Assembly: GCF_027580225.2 (NCBI RefSeq)
Contig: NC_073354.2
Span: 26,060,001-26,124,000 of the forward strand
Reading direction: 5' to 3'
Origin: Misgurnus anguillicaudatus
Lineage: Eukaryota; Chordata; Actinopteri; Cypriniformes; Cobitidae
Length of the DNA stretch: 64,000 nucleotides
Shown: positions 45,201 through 56,200 of the stretch, in pieces
Position numbering within the stretch: the first letter of the stretch is position 1
Layout: the number at the start of each line of letters is the position of its first letter
Made by a program: the position numbers and the translations under genes
Notes under the pieces: model-generated
Database searches by the model: none
Seen by the model: the letters and a program-made list of their open reading frames with translations, nothing else
Told to the model about the DNA's origin: nothing

Positions 45201-48200
45201 TTTCACTGCATATCCTGCATTCTCCAGTTTTTGGATTTCATTATTATACACCTCTGCCAATTCTGTATTTTGCTGCAATCGCCGCTCTGTGGCTCGTAGG
45301 AGGGCCATAACTGATTCCGGGCCAGTATTTAAGACCTTTGCTTCTTTCATGCGGAGAAGAGGGGTTGCATAGCGATATACTCCATCTACCTCCACTCTTT
45401 TGGTCTTTGTTTCCAGCACTTTAAGAGCGTTTTTATCCTGCTTGGAACGTGTGCTATCTTTCAACGTTTGGAAGGGAAGTATGTCTACCTGCCACAACTT
45501 TTCCACATGTTGGTATAGATCTTGTGTAGGAGAGCACAGCAGGGAGGTGTTCAAGCAGGTAAATTCAGATGGCTGATCCAAGAATGTAGCTGGTCCTTGA
45601 ATAGCCCAACCCAAATTTGTATTAACTGCTACCGGACTGCCTAATGAGCCCATACAAACTGGGGATATTGGTGTGATAAGTTCAGGGTAATCAGAACCAA
45701 TCAACAGCAGGGGTTGAACATCCTTGTAAGCAGTAATGGGAATATCCCTGAGATGTTTGAACTTTGCTTTCAACATATCCACAGGGCAGGATTGTTTGGC
45801 TAGGTTCAGCTCCTGAGCAGTAAATGCTGTGTGTATCTTGTGCCGAATGTTAGGATCTACAGATGTAGACAATTCAAATGAAACTGATGCCCCTTGAATT
45901 TCGACTACTTCCTGTCTGATGGTCCTAAGAGCTAATGACTCGACCACGGTTTCCAGATCAAGGTAATTTACTGCTGTAGGAAGAATTATAGTCCTTTCGG
46001 ACCCATCGTCTAGGATTGCATATGTATCCAGCGTTCGTCCATTATTATGGAGTCTGACTTGAACCACTTTCAACATAACTCTGCCTGAGTGAGTTACATG
46101 ATCAAGGTAAATTGTTCTGGGTACCGTATTCATGGTAAGAATGCTCTTATTGATGGTGACTGCTGTTTCATGAAGAACTGTTAAATGTTGTTCACTACAG
46201 AAGGTACAGGGCTTTTTCAGGGTACAGTTAGAAGGCTCATGTCCTCTGCCACACTTCCAACATCTGTTGTTATCCTTTATCCAGGTAGTTATTTGTGATG
46301 TAGTCAGTTTCCCAAAGTCAGAACAAGAGTTAAGATAATGCGTTTGGCATTTACAGAAGGGACAGTATGGTTTAAAGCTTTCCCGTTTCTTAACCTTTGT
46401 CAGATCCTTCTTTGGCTGTGATACATTAGCCGAAGCTGAAGGTTCAGCTGTCTGATCCATGCCATAGTAAATTGTAGATTGTAACTTTGGTGGCTTTATA
46501 GTTCTCTGTTCTCTATTCTCATAACGAGTTCTTTCTGAGCTGTAGAGTTCAACTGTTTTCCTGGATATCTGAAGCGCTTGTGATTTTTTCTCAAGCCACT
46601 CTGCAAATTCAAGTAGGGTATATGTTTTATCAGTCCCATTCTGGAGAATTCCTTTTGACAGACAATGTTCAATGAAACTATCTCTGTATGATGATGGGAG
46701 CTTGGTGAGTAATCTGTCAACATGAGATCCACACATAAGTTCAGTCTTGGAAGACCCCTCTAATGTATTAAGAAGACCAACTAGAGTACTTACTGATAAA
46801 GCAAAGTCTTCAAAGGCTTGGGCATCGCCAGGTTTTATTGCAGGAGTGCGCAAAATACTGCCAATTTCTCCCTGTACTAATTGCCGAGGCTGTCCATATC
46901 GCTGTTGCAGTGCTTGCATGGCTCGTGTATATGGCATGGGATCATAAATGTACCTCTTTGCTATTTGAAAGGCAGCGGGCAGTTTTAGATGATCAAGTAA
47001 CACCTGGTATTTGTAGTCTTCTGTCAGATGCGTATGAGGACCTAATACGCTATCAAGTCCCTTTTTTAGCAAAGCAAAATCACTCTCTCTGCCAGATGTG
47101 AAGTTGATCAGCTTGGGTTTAGGTATTCCATATGAGGAAGCAATAGCCATCTCCACCATGTTAGGAACTTGAGCTGTTGGCAGTGCAGTATATGAGTATG
47201 GTGTAGAATACAACTGGGGCTGAGATACTGCATCTGGTGGTCTGACAGGCTGATAGCTCTGTGAATATGTGTCTGAAATCCGTACAGACTGTCGAGGAGG
47301 AGGAGGATCTGAGAACTGGGGTACATGAGGTTGTGCTACAGCATATGCTGGCAATGAATAAGTTAACCCAGCTAGTGAGAAATTAGGATGTGCAGTATGA
47401 TACTGCACAGGGTTTACAGTGGGTGCATAAATTGGCTGCTGACCTACAATCGGTTGGTACACTGTAGAGGTAGACGATACAATTGGTGATGCAAATTGTT
47501 GTCTTGCAGACAGCATTTGTGGCTGAGATGTTGTCTGCTGACTACCATTAGGCTGTAAGGGAACATGTTGCTGGTTCGGCAGATATGCCGGTGCAGACTC
47601 TGGTCGTGGCTCATATTCCACTACATGATGCCTATGGGCTGGGACAGATGCTGGACGAGACGTTGACTGTTGCACCTGAGGTATTAACTGTGAGAACTGA
47701 CCTGAATGTTGACTAGGTAGCTGCGGGTAAACGACAGGGATTGATGAGCGTGCAGGAATTAATGGTGTGGAGTACTTTGTTATTTCAACAGGGGTTGGTG
47801 AACTATGTTCAATGTCTGCACCAATAAGAGGCAAGCTAACACTACGTTGCAGTATGGGCTGCTTCTGGATGCCTGAGTGAGGGACGGCTTGTGGATGTCC
47901 AACACCTGTGGCATGGGGATGAAATAAACCCTGATGCATAAGTGGTGTACCTTTGCGCTGCTCAAGAGACATTTCCAATGTGCTTTGCAATTCCCTAATT
48001 TGCCCCTGTACATTCCATACACTCTCCTCCACTCTACACAGCCTTTCCGTTTCAGTTAATCTTGTCTGAAGCCTCTCAGGTGTTGCCGAGTGATATGCCA
48101 CATTTAATGCAGGGACAGTTTCATCAGTATGCATATACTTCACATCATCATGAAAGGGGTTTGACACTATATGCTGCCGTGGCTGGGAAGTAAGTATAAA

Positions 48201-48281
48201 GTCCTCCAGATGTCCAGGAATCCGTCGGATCCTGCTAGGACGGTGACTCTGTTCTTCCACGTAATCTTGAGATGTTGCCAT
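42219..48281 (-). CDS. BEL/Pao gag-pol polyprotein, 2020 aa
   Basis: A single open frame. The N-terminal 1-370 is Pro/Gln-rich. A gag-like region (DUF1759 type) spans about 380-570. Cys/His knuckles span about 640-703, including C674-x2-C677-x3-H681-x4-C686. The protease has DDGS at about 757-760 (DUF1758 type). Reverse transcriptase runs from about 1000 to 1200 with ISGD (Asp1099) and YVDN (1176-1179). The A17/RNase H-like region has Asp1360, Glu1403 and Asp1433. The integrase has an H2C2-like zinc finger (His1663, Cys1693, Cys1696) and D1729, D1791, E1840. A DUF5641-like C terminus follows. It copies and integrates the element. No stop or frameshift was seen. The second Asp of YxDD is Asn here. 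Confidence 0.95.
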   Translation of the reverse strand: MATSQDYVEEQSHRPSRIRRIPGHLEDFILTSQPRQHIVSNPFHDDVKYMHTDETVPALNVAYHSATPERLQTRLTETERLCRVEESVWNVQGQIRELQSTLEMSLEQRKGTPLMHQGLFHPHATGVGHPQAVPHSGIQKQPILQRSVSLPLIGADIEHSSPTPVEITKYSTPLIPARSSIPVVYPQLPSQHSGQFSQLIPQVQQSTSRPASVPAHRHHVVEYEPRPESAPAYLPNQQHVPLQPNGSQQTTSQPQMLSARQQFASPIVSSTSTVYQPIVGQQPIYAPTVNPVQYHTAHPNFSLAGLTYSLPAYAVAQPHVPQFSDPPPPRQSVRISDTYSQSYQPVRPPDAVSQPQLYSTPYSYTALPTAQVPNMVEMAIASSYGIPKPKLINFTSGRESDFALLKKGLDSVLGPHTHLTEDYKYQVLLDHLKLPAAFQIAKRYIYDPMPYTRAMQALQQRYGQPRQLVQGEIGSILRTPAIKPGDAQAFEDFALSVSTLVGLLNTLEGSSKTELMCGSHVDRLLTKLPSSYRDSFIEHCLSKGILQNGTDKTYTLLEFAEWLEKKSQALQISRKTVELYSSERTRYENREQRTIKPPKLQSTIYYGMDQTAEPSASANVSQPKKDLTKVKKRESFKPYCPFCKCQTHYLNSCSDFGKLTTSQITTWIKDNNRCWKCGRGHEPSNCTLKKPCTFCSEQHLTVLHETAVTINKSILTMNTVPRTIYLDHVTHSGRVMLKVVQVRLHNNGRTLDTYAILDDGSERTIILPTAVNYLDLETVVESLALRTIRQEVVEIQGASVSFELSTSVDPNIRHKIHTAFTAQELNLAKQSCPVDMLKAKFKHLRDIPITAYKDVQPLLLIGSDYPELITPISPVCMGSLGSPVAVNTNLGWAIQGPATFLDQPSEFTCLNTSLLCSPTQDLYQHVEKLWQVDILPFQTLKDSTRSKQDKNALKVLETKTKRVEVDGVYRYATPLLRMKEAKVLNTGPESVMALLRATERRLQQNTELAEVYNNEIQKLENAGYAVKLTPEEAKATKESWFIPHHLVHHNSKARVVFNCSYQYQQVSLNDQLLPGPTLGPSLLGVLLRFRQYPVAISGDIRAMFHQVRLLPEDQPLLRFLWRNLERERSPDIYEWRVLPFGTTCSPCCAIYALQHHVINHHETNEEVADSVLHSFYVDNCLQSFPTIDQAKQLVDKMRQLLSNGGFEIRQWASNCPEVIEHLPTEARSESCELWLSAHKTDPQESTLGLSWHCTSDSLSYKSKELSPEEPTMRNIYRVLASQYDPLGYILPYTTQAKILVQALWTKKRGWDDIIEDEMLKKWQDWTGELRFLPKLSMPRCYFPLSPNSDGGFVELHVFCDASERAYGSVAYLRLQHDEEIQTSFVMARSRVAPKRQLSIPRLELCAALTGAQLAKLLLTEIAIPIQNTVLWTDSTTVLTWIKSESCHYKVFVGTRIAEIQELTSSDSWKYVDSKLNPADDITRGKSLYDLSQACQWNQGPHFLQQSQENWPIQPNLASTGEELRKSFFCAHVAATSSSLPAPDQFTTWADLVQATYQSVHGAAAPSMSAMQRIDTEILLLKQAQQDCFPDDVHALQNGKVISSNSRLNTLSPEYDQTIGLIRVGGRLRRAEKLEIDALHPIVLAPEHPITKLLIQDYDNRLFHPGPERVFAELRRTYWILRGRQAIKKYQRQCKECRKWRSNPANPKMADLPVARLRLYQPPFWSTGVDCFGPFTVKIGRRHEKRWGIIFKCLTTRCIHVDLLHSMDTDSFLMALRRFIARRGKPFELLSDQGTNFRGGNRELQSTFSDLEPTLKEKLNEQSISFQFNPPHAPHFGGVWEREIRSIKFCLRVILKDQVVSEEVLSTVLVEVEGMLNSKPLGYVSSEISDTDPVTPNLLLMGRRDASLPQVVYGPRDLLSKRQWRHSQVIADQFWKQFIQNYLPTLQHRPKWRQSTPNLAVGEVVMVMDSQLPRAHWPVGKITKVFPSSDGTVRVAEVTIGDRIYSRPVSKLIVLPELPND

Positions 48282-48299
48282 GAGGACAAGATATCAACA

Positions 48300-48316
48300 T
48301 CCGGCTCGAAGGACCA
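48300..48316 (-). other. Primer-binding site, tRNA-Tyr type
   Basis: The plus strand reads TCCGGCTCGAAGGACCA, which matches the 3' end of eukaryotic tRNA-Tyr with CCA added (from memory of the tRNA sequence). It lies 3 bases inside the 5' LTR on the minus strand. It is not a tRNA gene. Confidence 0.8.
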
Positions 48317-48319
48317 CTT

Positions 48320-49111
48320 TGTTCTAGATGTATGTGTGTAAGATGCTGATGTGTCAACACTTGTCCTCAACCTCGATCAGAAGGTTATTGTATGATGCAA
48401 TAATAAATTGTCCACGACATCTATAGCTCAAACTGCCTTATTTATTCTAGCAAAATCCACTTGAATCATGTTCAGTCATTTACATTCTTTCTGTGTGGTT
48501 TCTGAAATACAACAAATAATAGATGCATTTAACATAAATTTACAATGAATACACTAAAGTATACATTTAGACATTGCATACATATAATGAAACAAACCAT
48601 CAAATGAAACATATGTAGAACTGGGTGAAATATTCACAGATGGCCGCTAGACGGCGCTATTACCTCAGCAATAACCCAAATACCATCTAACACAGATTAT
48701 TGCGATACATCCAATTAAACGGTATAAGTGAATAACGTATATATATGCTTAAAAGCTAACATACTAATTTAGCAACAACATATACAAAGGATTGAATATT
48801 TTGCTATTCATATGGGCGATTGCAACAATAAGCTAACTTGAAACAGTTATGCTTGTCATTACACATGACCGTAGTTTAGTACACATATAAACTTGATGCA
48901 CAATTCTTAATGCACGTAAACAATAATATAGTGCATCTCCAACATAAAGAAATATAACTTACAGTATCAAGGACGCACACATCAGAACAAACAATATACT
49001 GTCTCGTCCATAGCGACCGAACTATTCAGAACATGTCCGAACTTGTCTGGGCAGGTCCATAACTCCGCCCACATATTACGTCACCCATAAACTAGCAGGG
49101 TATTTTATACA
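48320..49111 (-). repeat. 5' LTR of the BEL/Pao element
   Basis: Upstream LTR in element orientation, 792 bp, with no difference from the other LTR found. It would drive transcription away from ankef1. Confidence 0.95.
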
Positions 49112-49116
49112 TACAC

Positions 49117-49560
49117 ATAATTCTTATTAAAGGACTACAGTTGGGATTTTTACGACAACTGTTTCAGTCAGTGGTTTTATTGTACCTAGAAAACACACAT
49201 TCATGTAAAGTTAGCGCCCTCTTTTGAACAATCCCAAATATTCCCCACGATTTCTTGAGGTTACATCCTTTACCCAATTGCGTGCAGTGGAATTAAGGCT
49301 AACGTTACGGTTAAATTATGCATACTTCATTGTAAAACAACCACTACCGTTATCAGTAGGGCGTGATAGATGCCGCTACACAAAAACTTGCTCACATGCT
49401 TGAAGACGTCTCCGTGAAAGCCGATACTTGGATACGTCGGTTCAAGTCAAGCTACTCAACCCCGGTCAAGTGATTTCTTAAAAGTACGGTAATTCAACCT
49501 GAGGCCGCAACTAAATAAAAAGAGGCGGGAGTTTACTTCTTAAAGAAGCTTTGAATAGGT
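49117..49560. other. ankef1 5' flank
   Basis: Unique-looking sequence between the retrotransposon and the ankef1 promoter. No gene was seen. Confidence 0.5.
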
Positions 49561-49571
49561 CACGGCGTTCA

Positions 49572-49585
49572 GTTGCCATAGAGAC
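49572..49585 (+). promoter_or_regulatory. X-box-like RFX site upstream of ankef1
   Basis: GTTGCCATAGAGAC has the two half-sites of a ciliary X-box (GTTGCC, two bases, then RGNRAC-like AGAGAC). It lies about 80 bp upstream of the first donor of ankef1, in a GC-rich patch. RFX factors bind such sites in promoters of ciliary genes. The call is by motif and position only. Confidence 0.5.
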
Positions 49586-49618
49586 GCGCGGCAGAGAGAA
49601 ACGCGGATCTAGGAAGCA

Positions 49619-49665
49619 ATGTTGCACGTAACGTTTACTTACTTTTGAGGCATTATCGACAAAAG
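49619..49665 (+). other. ankef1: ankef1 5' non-coding exon (3' edge)
   Basis: A GTGAGT donor at 49666 and a TTTTCAG acceptor at 49849-49850 frame a 185 bp intron just before the coding start. The exon contains an ATG at 49619 opening a 9-codon upstream frame that ends in TGA at 49646-49648. The 5' edge of the exon is not determined. Confidence 0.6.
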
Positions 49666-49857
49666 GTGAGTCTTACTGGAAATGTTATTGTTTTCTGACT
49701 TTGTCATGTAGTCTTTTAAACTTGTGGATCAGATATCCATCCTGAAAAAAACTTTTAAACTGTAGTTACTTCTGAAAATCAATAAAGTGCCTCCAGATAA
49801 GATTAATTTACCAGAGAGGTATAAAAGCCATATCCTTATTACATTTTCAGGTGCACG

Positions 49858-50215
49858 ATGTCACTCTCCGAATCCGTAGCAAAAAGCAGGCTTGAAATCC
49901 TGCAGATCTACAGACTCCTTCAGTCCGTCCGAGAGGCTGATAAACCGTACATAGAGAAATTAATCTCTATGGGTGTCGATGGCCTCATTAATCTGACAGA
50001 ACCACGCGAGGGTAACGGCGTCCTGCACCTGGCATCGGTGGCCAACAACCAAGACCTGCTGGAGTTCCTCATGGCGCATGGTGCCAGTCCAAACGTGCAG
50101 GACAGGAGAGGCCGGACGCCGCTGATGCTGGCTGCTGAGCTGGGGTACGACGGCATTGTGTCTCTGTTGGCGAAGAAAAACGCAAACATGACACTTGTGG
50201 ACAACGAAGGAAAAG
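49858..50215 (+). CDS. ankef1: ankef1 coding exon 1
   Basis: It encodes MSLSESVAKSRLEILQIYRL and the first ankyrin repeats (NGVLHLASVANNQDLLEFLM, then RTPLMLAAELGYDGIVSLLA). It ends one base into a Gly codon. Confidence 0.95.
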
Positions 50216-53200
50216 GTAATTTTATCTTTCTTATTTACCATGGCTTGTGTTCCTGTAGGTCGGTTGAATCCATCCTGAACTAAAACTTTAATGTTTCATA
50301 CATACCAAAAAGTTTCACTAAGTCCAAGTTCATTATAGAATTGCCTAAACATGAAAAAGTACTTGGTGAATATTTAAATATTGTTATGTAAGAGATTTCG
50401 AAATTGATGTACAGTAAATTTTTATGTAAATCAGTGACAAGATAACAGGAGGTCCATGACCCCCGAGGGCTCTGCAGGATGACTATCAAGCAAAAATGCT
50501 TAACAAAAAGTTAACAATAAACATTAAAATGTATTTAAAATGAAAATCATACAGTTCACATTCATATTTGGGTGATTCTCACGAAATCCAGATTTAGGTG
50601 TCCAGCATCAGAATTTTTAAAAGCCTTTGAAGCCAATTTGGTTTTTGCACATATAAAATTAAGGTCTGAATTTACTATAATCATTATTTTTAGAGGATAA
50701 AAATATTTCCTATAAAATTATTTACATTTTTTAGATTATCATTATCAAAAATTATCATTACCACAACATATTACATTAAATATATGCATTAACAAACTCA
50801 TGTTTCGGTAATGAGAACTAAAAAGTTGTCTAGGTACTATGACAAACAAAATTTCAACTTTTATCTGGAGAGGAAAAAATAAGAACTGCTTACCTGGTAG
50901 CCATCTTGAGTGTCACAGTCAATTATGTCCCTTGCAACAATTTTTTTTTAAATGTTAGTTCATTGAGGGCTTAAACAATGATTGAAAAATGTTGTGGAGG
51001 ATGAGAAAATTGGTCTTGGGCACATTTATATTCTTTATTATTGTCTCTACGTTTACCAATGATCACCAAATATCAAATGATTCTTTACTGTAAATGTTTA
51101 TAGTATAACAGGCACTGAAGCTTTTTATTTTTTAGATTTTTGAATTATAAATATTTCCATGTCAAAGAACCCAAATCCAGTCATGGACACGTTGCGGTAA
51201 TGAAAATTTCCCCCTTAAATGTGGAAAAAACAACAAAATTGATTTTTATGATGTCATTTGAAATCATGTGCAAAATAGTACATGAAGAGATGTTTTTAAC
51301 TGTATGCTTCTTATTTTGATAGCATTTACTTTTTATCAAAATGTTTCATGACACTTCATAAGTCTAATTTTGCGAGAATCACCCATATATAATAGTGCTA
51401 TTAAAATATTTTTAACTCTGTAGTTTTGGTACTATAGATGGTTTCAGCAGTAACATCATAAACAAACGGCTTTCATGGAACAAGCGTAACTTCCTGTAAA
51501 CTTCTGCAAAGAATCAATAACAACATAGTCCTTTTAGAGTAGTTTATTTCTGAAAACAAGCAAAATAAACAACTAGTAGATTATCTTAAAACTACACTGA
51601 GCTAAGTAACGTTACTATGTAAAATGTGTACTATAATGTATATGGTATATACTGTTAACTACAGATCGGCTGCCAAACCTCCCTTCACATTGTGGTGATC
51701 CATGATCGCCATCTCCCCTCGTCTTTGGGAAACAATTTTATTTTTATTTTCAATGAGGTACTGGTTCCAGAGTTCAGTTTAGCCACTAACCAGACCATTA
51801 AACAAACAGAGACCGGAAGTTAAAGTCTGTCCAGACGCTACAACACGTGTGTGTCCGATGAAACCGTCTTTATGCACATTAAAGTATGCCATGCTTGAAA
51901 TGTTCATTTTTTTGATGTATGATACATCCATGTAGTATTTTTTTTCTCTATCTTTTCTCTATTTTTCAGGATATTTGTTCTGAAAAAGGGTTAAGACCTT
52001 ATCGAGCTTATGGGGTTTCCCAGACAGGGTTTAGAGTAGTCCAGGACTAGGCCTTAGTTATATAAGGACATTTAAGTCGTTTTTCAAACATACCTTAAAA
52101 AACATACTAGTGTGCATCTTCAGACACAACAATGGCACTTATATATGTTAAGACATGTCAGTGCAAGTTGTTTTTAAATGAAGGCAGCTCAAACATGCAT
52201 TTTAACAAACCCTGTCCAGAAAACCGCCCCTAAAAATCAGTTTATAAGTCTGGATAAGGGCGCCCTCTGGTGGGCAGCTGACTGTATTTGGCAAACTGGC
52301 ATATTTTTTAAGAAAATAAAATAATTAAAGATGTTCAACATTGATGTTGATCTTATAGCTATGATGTATAAGTTGTGTCTGGTGTAGTAATTATTGTGAA
52401 TAAAATGCAGAGAAATATAAACAAAATCTCTCTCTTTCAAGCAGTTATCATTCAAAGAGCAATTTATGAGTTGACCAATAGCTGGCTGCATTCTTCATAT
52501 TTAATTCTCCCTTCTATCTAATTACAGATCATGGCACGACCAGTAAAATACCATGTAAACCGATCTAAGTAATCTGTATTCTGGCTTCTCTCCCAGGCTT
52601 GCTTTTCTACTGCATCCACCCTACCAAAAGACACATGCGTTGCCTCCAGGTGGCCCTTATGGGCAATGCAGATGCGAACAATGTTTCAGAAACTGGGATG
52701 CCAGTGTTCCTTCTCGCCTGTGAGCAAGCTCAGGACTGTGAGGAAATGTGTCTCAGCATCCTAGAGAGTGGAGCTGATCCCAATGCATCAAATCAGGTAT
52801 GCAGTGCTGTATTATTGAATTAGCTTTTGCAGAGAGCAGCACACCCAGTAATAAAATGTAAAATGATAATTAATTGCAAGTCACTTTGGATAAAAGCATC
52901 TGACAAATATAAATGTTAATGCATACATTTAAATGATCATGTGTTACCCCAGGTGACTGGTCGGACTGCACTGATGGAGGCGACCAGAGGAGGAGCGGTA
53001 GAGCTGGTAAGAGCCATTCTAAGAAAAGGAGGTAATGTCAATGCTGTGGATAAGAAGCAATTCCACGCAGCTCATTTTGCAGCTGAACGAGGCTTATTTG
53101 AGGTGAATATACTGTATAACATTTATCTGAACAATAATCAGTGATGAATGATTTTTTAAGCATTAGGGATTAGCATCAAAGATTATCGTTGCTGTTAACT

Positions 53201-56200
53201 CTAATCCCGCTCTACATCAGATCATTAAGGTATTATCTGCATATGCAGCTGATTTTGGAATGATGACATCTGAAGGAGATACACCTCTGCACTTTGCTGC
53301 CGCTGGTGGCTACACAGATTGTTGCAAGTTTTTAGTTCAAAGAGGTAAATCAACTCAATCTCATGGCAATTCATAGCTATTTTGAAAGGTAAAACATACA
53401 AATTCAATTAATTCACACTTGTTAATTAATTAATAAGATTGACCCAGTGACGTTGGGTTGATGGGCGGAGTCAGGGTTGGGAATTCACTAATGCTTATTT
53501 TCTTTGAATCGTACATTCTGTACATTAACTTTGTATGGGTAAAGCCTCATTGAACAAAGGAAACAACCTTCTTGTTACTTCTTGATAAAAGAATTTATTA
53601 AAAATCACTGAAAAAACAAAACGGTTAATAATTATGATTATTTTACTTATTTAAATTACTTTTTTCTTTTATTATAAGAAAAGTTTCTTTCTCTTTTGTT
53701 CGGTTAAAGGGACACTCCACTTAAAAAAAATGCTTATTTCCAGCTCCCCTAGAGTTAAACATTTGATTTTTACAGTTTTGGAATCCATTCAGCTGATCTC
53801 CGGGTCTGGCGCTACCATTTTTAGCATAGCTTAGCATAACTCATTGAATCTGATTAGACCATTAGCATTGCGCTAAAAAATAATCAAAGAGTTTCCATAT
53901 TTTTCCTATTTAAAGGATTTGTCAATTTTCTTAAAAAAAATAAAAAAAATAAATTTACAAGTAGAAAGATCGTGAACTATAGTATCTATCTAGAACTAAA
54001 CTAACTTAAAAGAATATTACATTTTCTTAAAAGAAAAATCCAGATAATTTACTCACCACCATGTCATCCAAAATGTTGATGTCTTTCTTTGTTCAGTCAA
54101 GAAGAAATTATGTTTTTTGAGGAAAACATTCCAGGATTTTTCCCATTTCAATGGAATTTAATGAACCCCAACACGTAACAGTTTTAATGCAGTTTCAAAG
54201 AATTGAAAATGATCCCAAACGAGGCATAAGGGTCTTATCTAGCGAAACGTAAAAAAATAAAGAAAAATAAAAAATATGCACTTTTAAACTACAACTTCTT
54301 GTCTATCTCCGGTCCTGTGCTCGCCAGCTCGACCTCACGTAATACGTCATCACGCCGAAAGGTCACGGATGAAGTATGCGAAACTAGGCCCCAGTTTTAC
54401 AAGTGTGGAGAAAGAGGACCGTTCCAACGTGGTTGTATGTCGAATGATACTAATAAATGTCTTTGTGTCAGTTTATTGTTTTAAATGGTCCGCAAATGTG
54501 CATTTCATATATGTAACACGTGACCTTTCCACAGCATTACACAATTACGTGAGGTTGCGCTGGCTCGTCACAGGACCGGAGATAGACAAGAAGTTGTGGT
54601 TAAAAAGTCCCTTATGCCTTGTTTGGGATCATTTAGATTCCTTTGAAACTGCAATTTTAAACTGTTACGTGTTGGGGTCCATTAAAGTCTATTAAAATTA
54701 GAAAAATCCTGGAATGTTTTCCTCAAAAAAAATAATTTCTTCTCAACTGAACAAAGACATACATACAACATTTTGGATGACATGGTGGTGAGTAGATTAT
54801 CTGGATAGAAAATGGACTAATCCTTTAAAACTTGACTCTTGTTACATTGTGTACTAAGACCGGCGGGAAATTAAAAGTTGCGATTTTCTTGGCAGATATG
54901 GCTAGGAACTATACTCTCATTCTGGGGTAATAATCAAGGACTTTGCTGCTGTAACATGGCTGCAGCAGGCGTAGTGATATTACGCAGCACCTGAAAATAG
55001 TCCTCTGCTATTGAAAGTTACTAAGGGGACTATTTTCGGGCAGTGCGTAATATCACTACGCCTGCTGCAGCCATGTTACAGCAGCAAAGTTCTTGATTAT
55101 TATGCCAGAATGAGAGTAGTTCCTAGCCATATCGGCCTAGAAAATCACAACTTAGTACACAATGTAACTACAGAAGGGTCAAGTTTTAAATAAGAAAAAT
55201 ATCTTAACCTATTTCAATTGTCTTTAAAGTTAATGCTATTAAAGTATTGCTCTAAAAACATATACTCGCATAGTAAAGCTAAATTTATGACTAACATTAT
55301 TATTACATTATATATTATTATTTTTTATAACCATAACAATAAGCTCCCTAATGGTAGACATGTAGGATCAAACTATCTCTAAATATTCATATTTGACGTT
55401 TTAGACTTATTTTGTGATTCCTAATTTAGGATGCAACCCCAAACTGAAAAATCAAGAAGGTCTTCTTCCTCGTCAGATTGCGAAGGATTACGGCCACAAG
55501 GCCACTGTGAAAGAGCTTAAAAAAGTCGAACGACTACACGGAAAGTTCTCGAAAGGAATGGGCGGCACAAATGAGCCATGGGCTCTGACGCTCCACGACT
55601 GGTCTCACGAGTACGAGATTGCACTGAGAAATGCTTTCGAGACGGCATCAGACAACTACGCAGGAATAGAAGCAGTGTCCAGGGAAACGTTTGTGTCTGT
55701 TCTTCGTGATCTTCATGCTCCTGTAGATGATGACCAAATACGAGATCTTCTGTATGCTCTTGACAGGAGAAAAGAGGGGTTCGTAGATGTTAATGACTTC
55801 TTGAGAGGCCTCAAGTTCCTTCCCAAGACTTACATTATGGCTTCTTATGGGTCTAAAAAGAAGAAAGTAAGCAAGGCAGGGAGAACCAAGAAAAGTAAGT
55901 TTAATCTACCTGTGCCTATCTGCACTGTTCCTCCAGACCTCATCCAGCGCCGGGATGATGGCGGACCGCCACATTTTATGATCGAAAGCTTCCAGCATGC
56001 TACAGACATACACCGGTATGACCGGGATCATAGACCAGAACATCCTATTGAAGATGACACGGCGTGGTACATCGATGAGCCTGAAAAGATATACATAAAT
56101 ATGAACTACTGTGTTAAAATGGGAGATATTGAGTCTCTGAAGCTGGCAGTCAGTCAAAAGGTTCCTGTTGACATAAAAGATAGATTTTACAAAACCCCAC

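Larger units (their letters stand above)
41357..49111 (-). mobile_element. Complete BEL/Pao LTR retrotransposon
   Basis: The 792 bp LTRs at 41357-42148 and 48320-49111 read identically base for base on comparison. They begin TG and end CA on the plus strand. TACAC flanks both ends (41352-41356, 49112-49116), the 5 bp duplication expected of this family. In element orientation (minus strand) the order is LTR, tRNA-Tyr-type primer site, one gag-pol frame, polypurine tract, LTR. Identical LTRs and an open frame mean a recent insertion, possibly still competent. It sits between emilin1 and ankef1, its 5' LTR about 460 bp from the ankef1 X-box. Confidence 0.97.
50216..52596 (+). other. ankef1 intron 1 with two or three repeats
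   Basis: Besides the element at 50570-51384 and the palindromic repeat at 52011-52230, the part at 51590-51850 repeats words from 3245-3450. No extra exon was seen. Confidence 0.6.

Noticed and set aside
48300..48316. tRNA gene fragment
   Set aside because: Only the 3' 17 bases match; position beside the LTR shows it is a primer-binding site.
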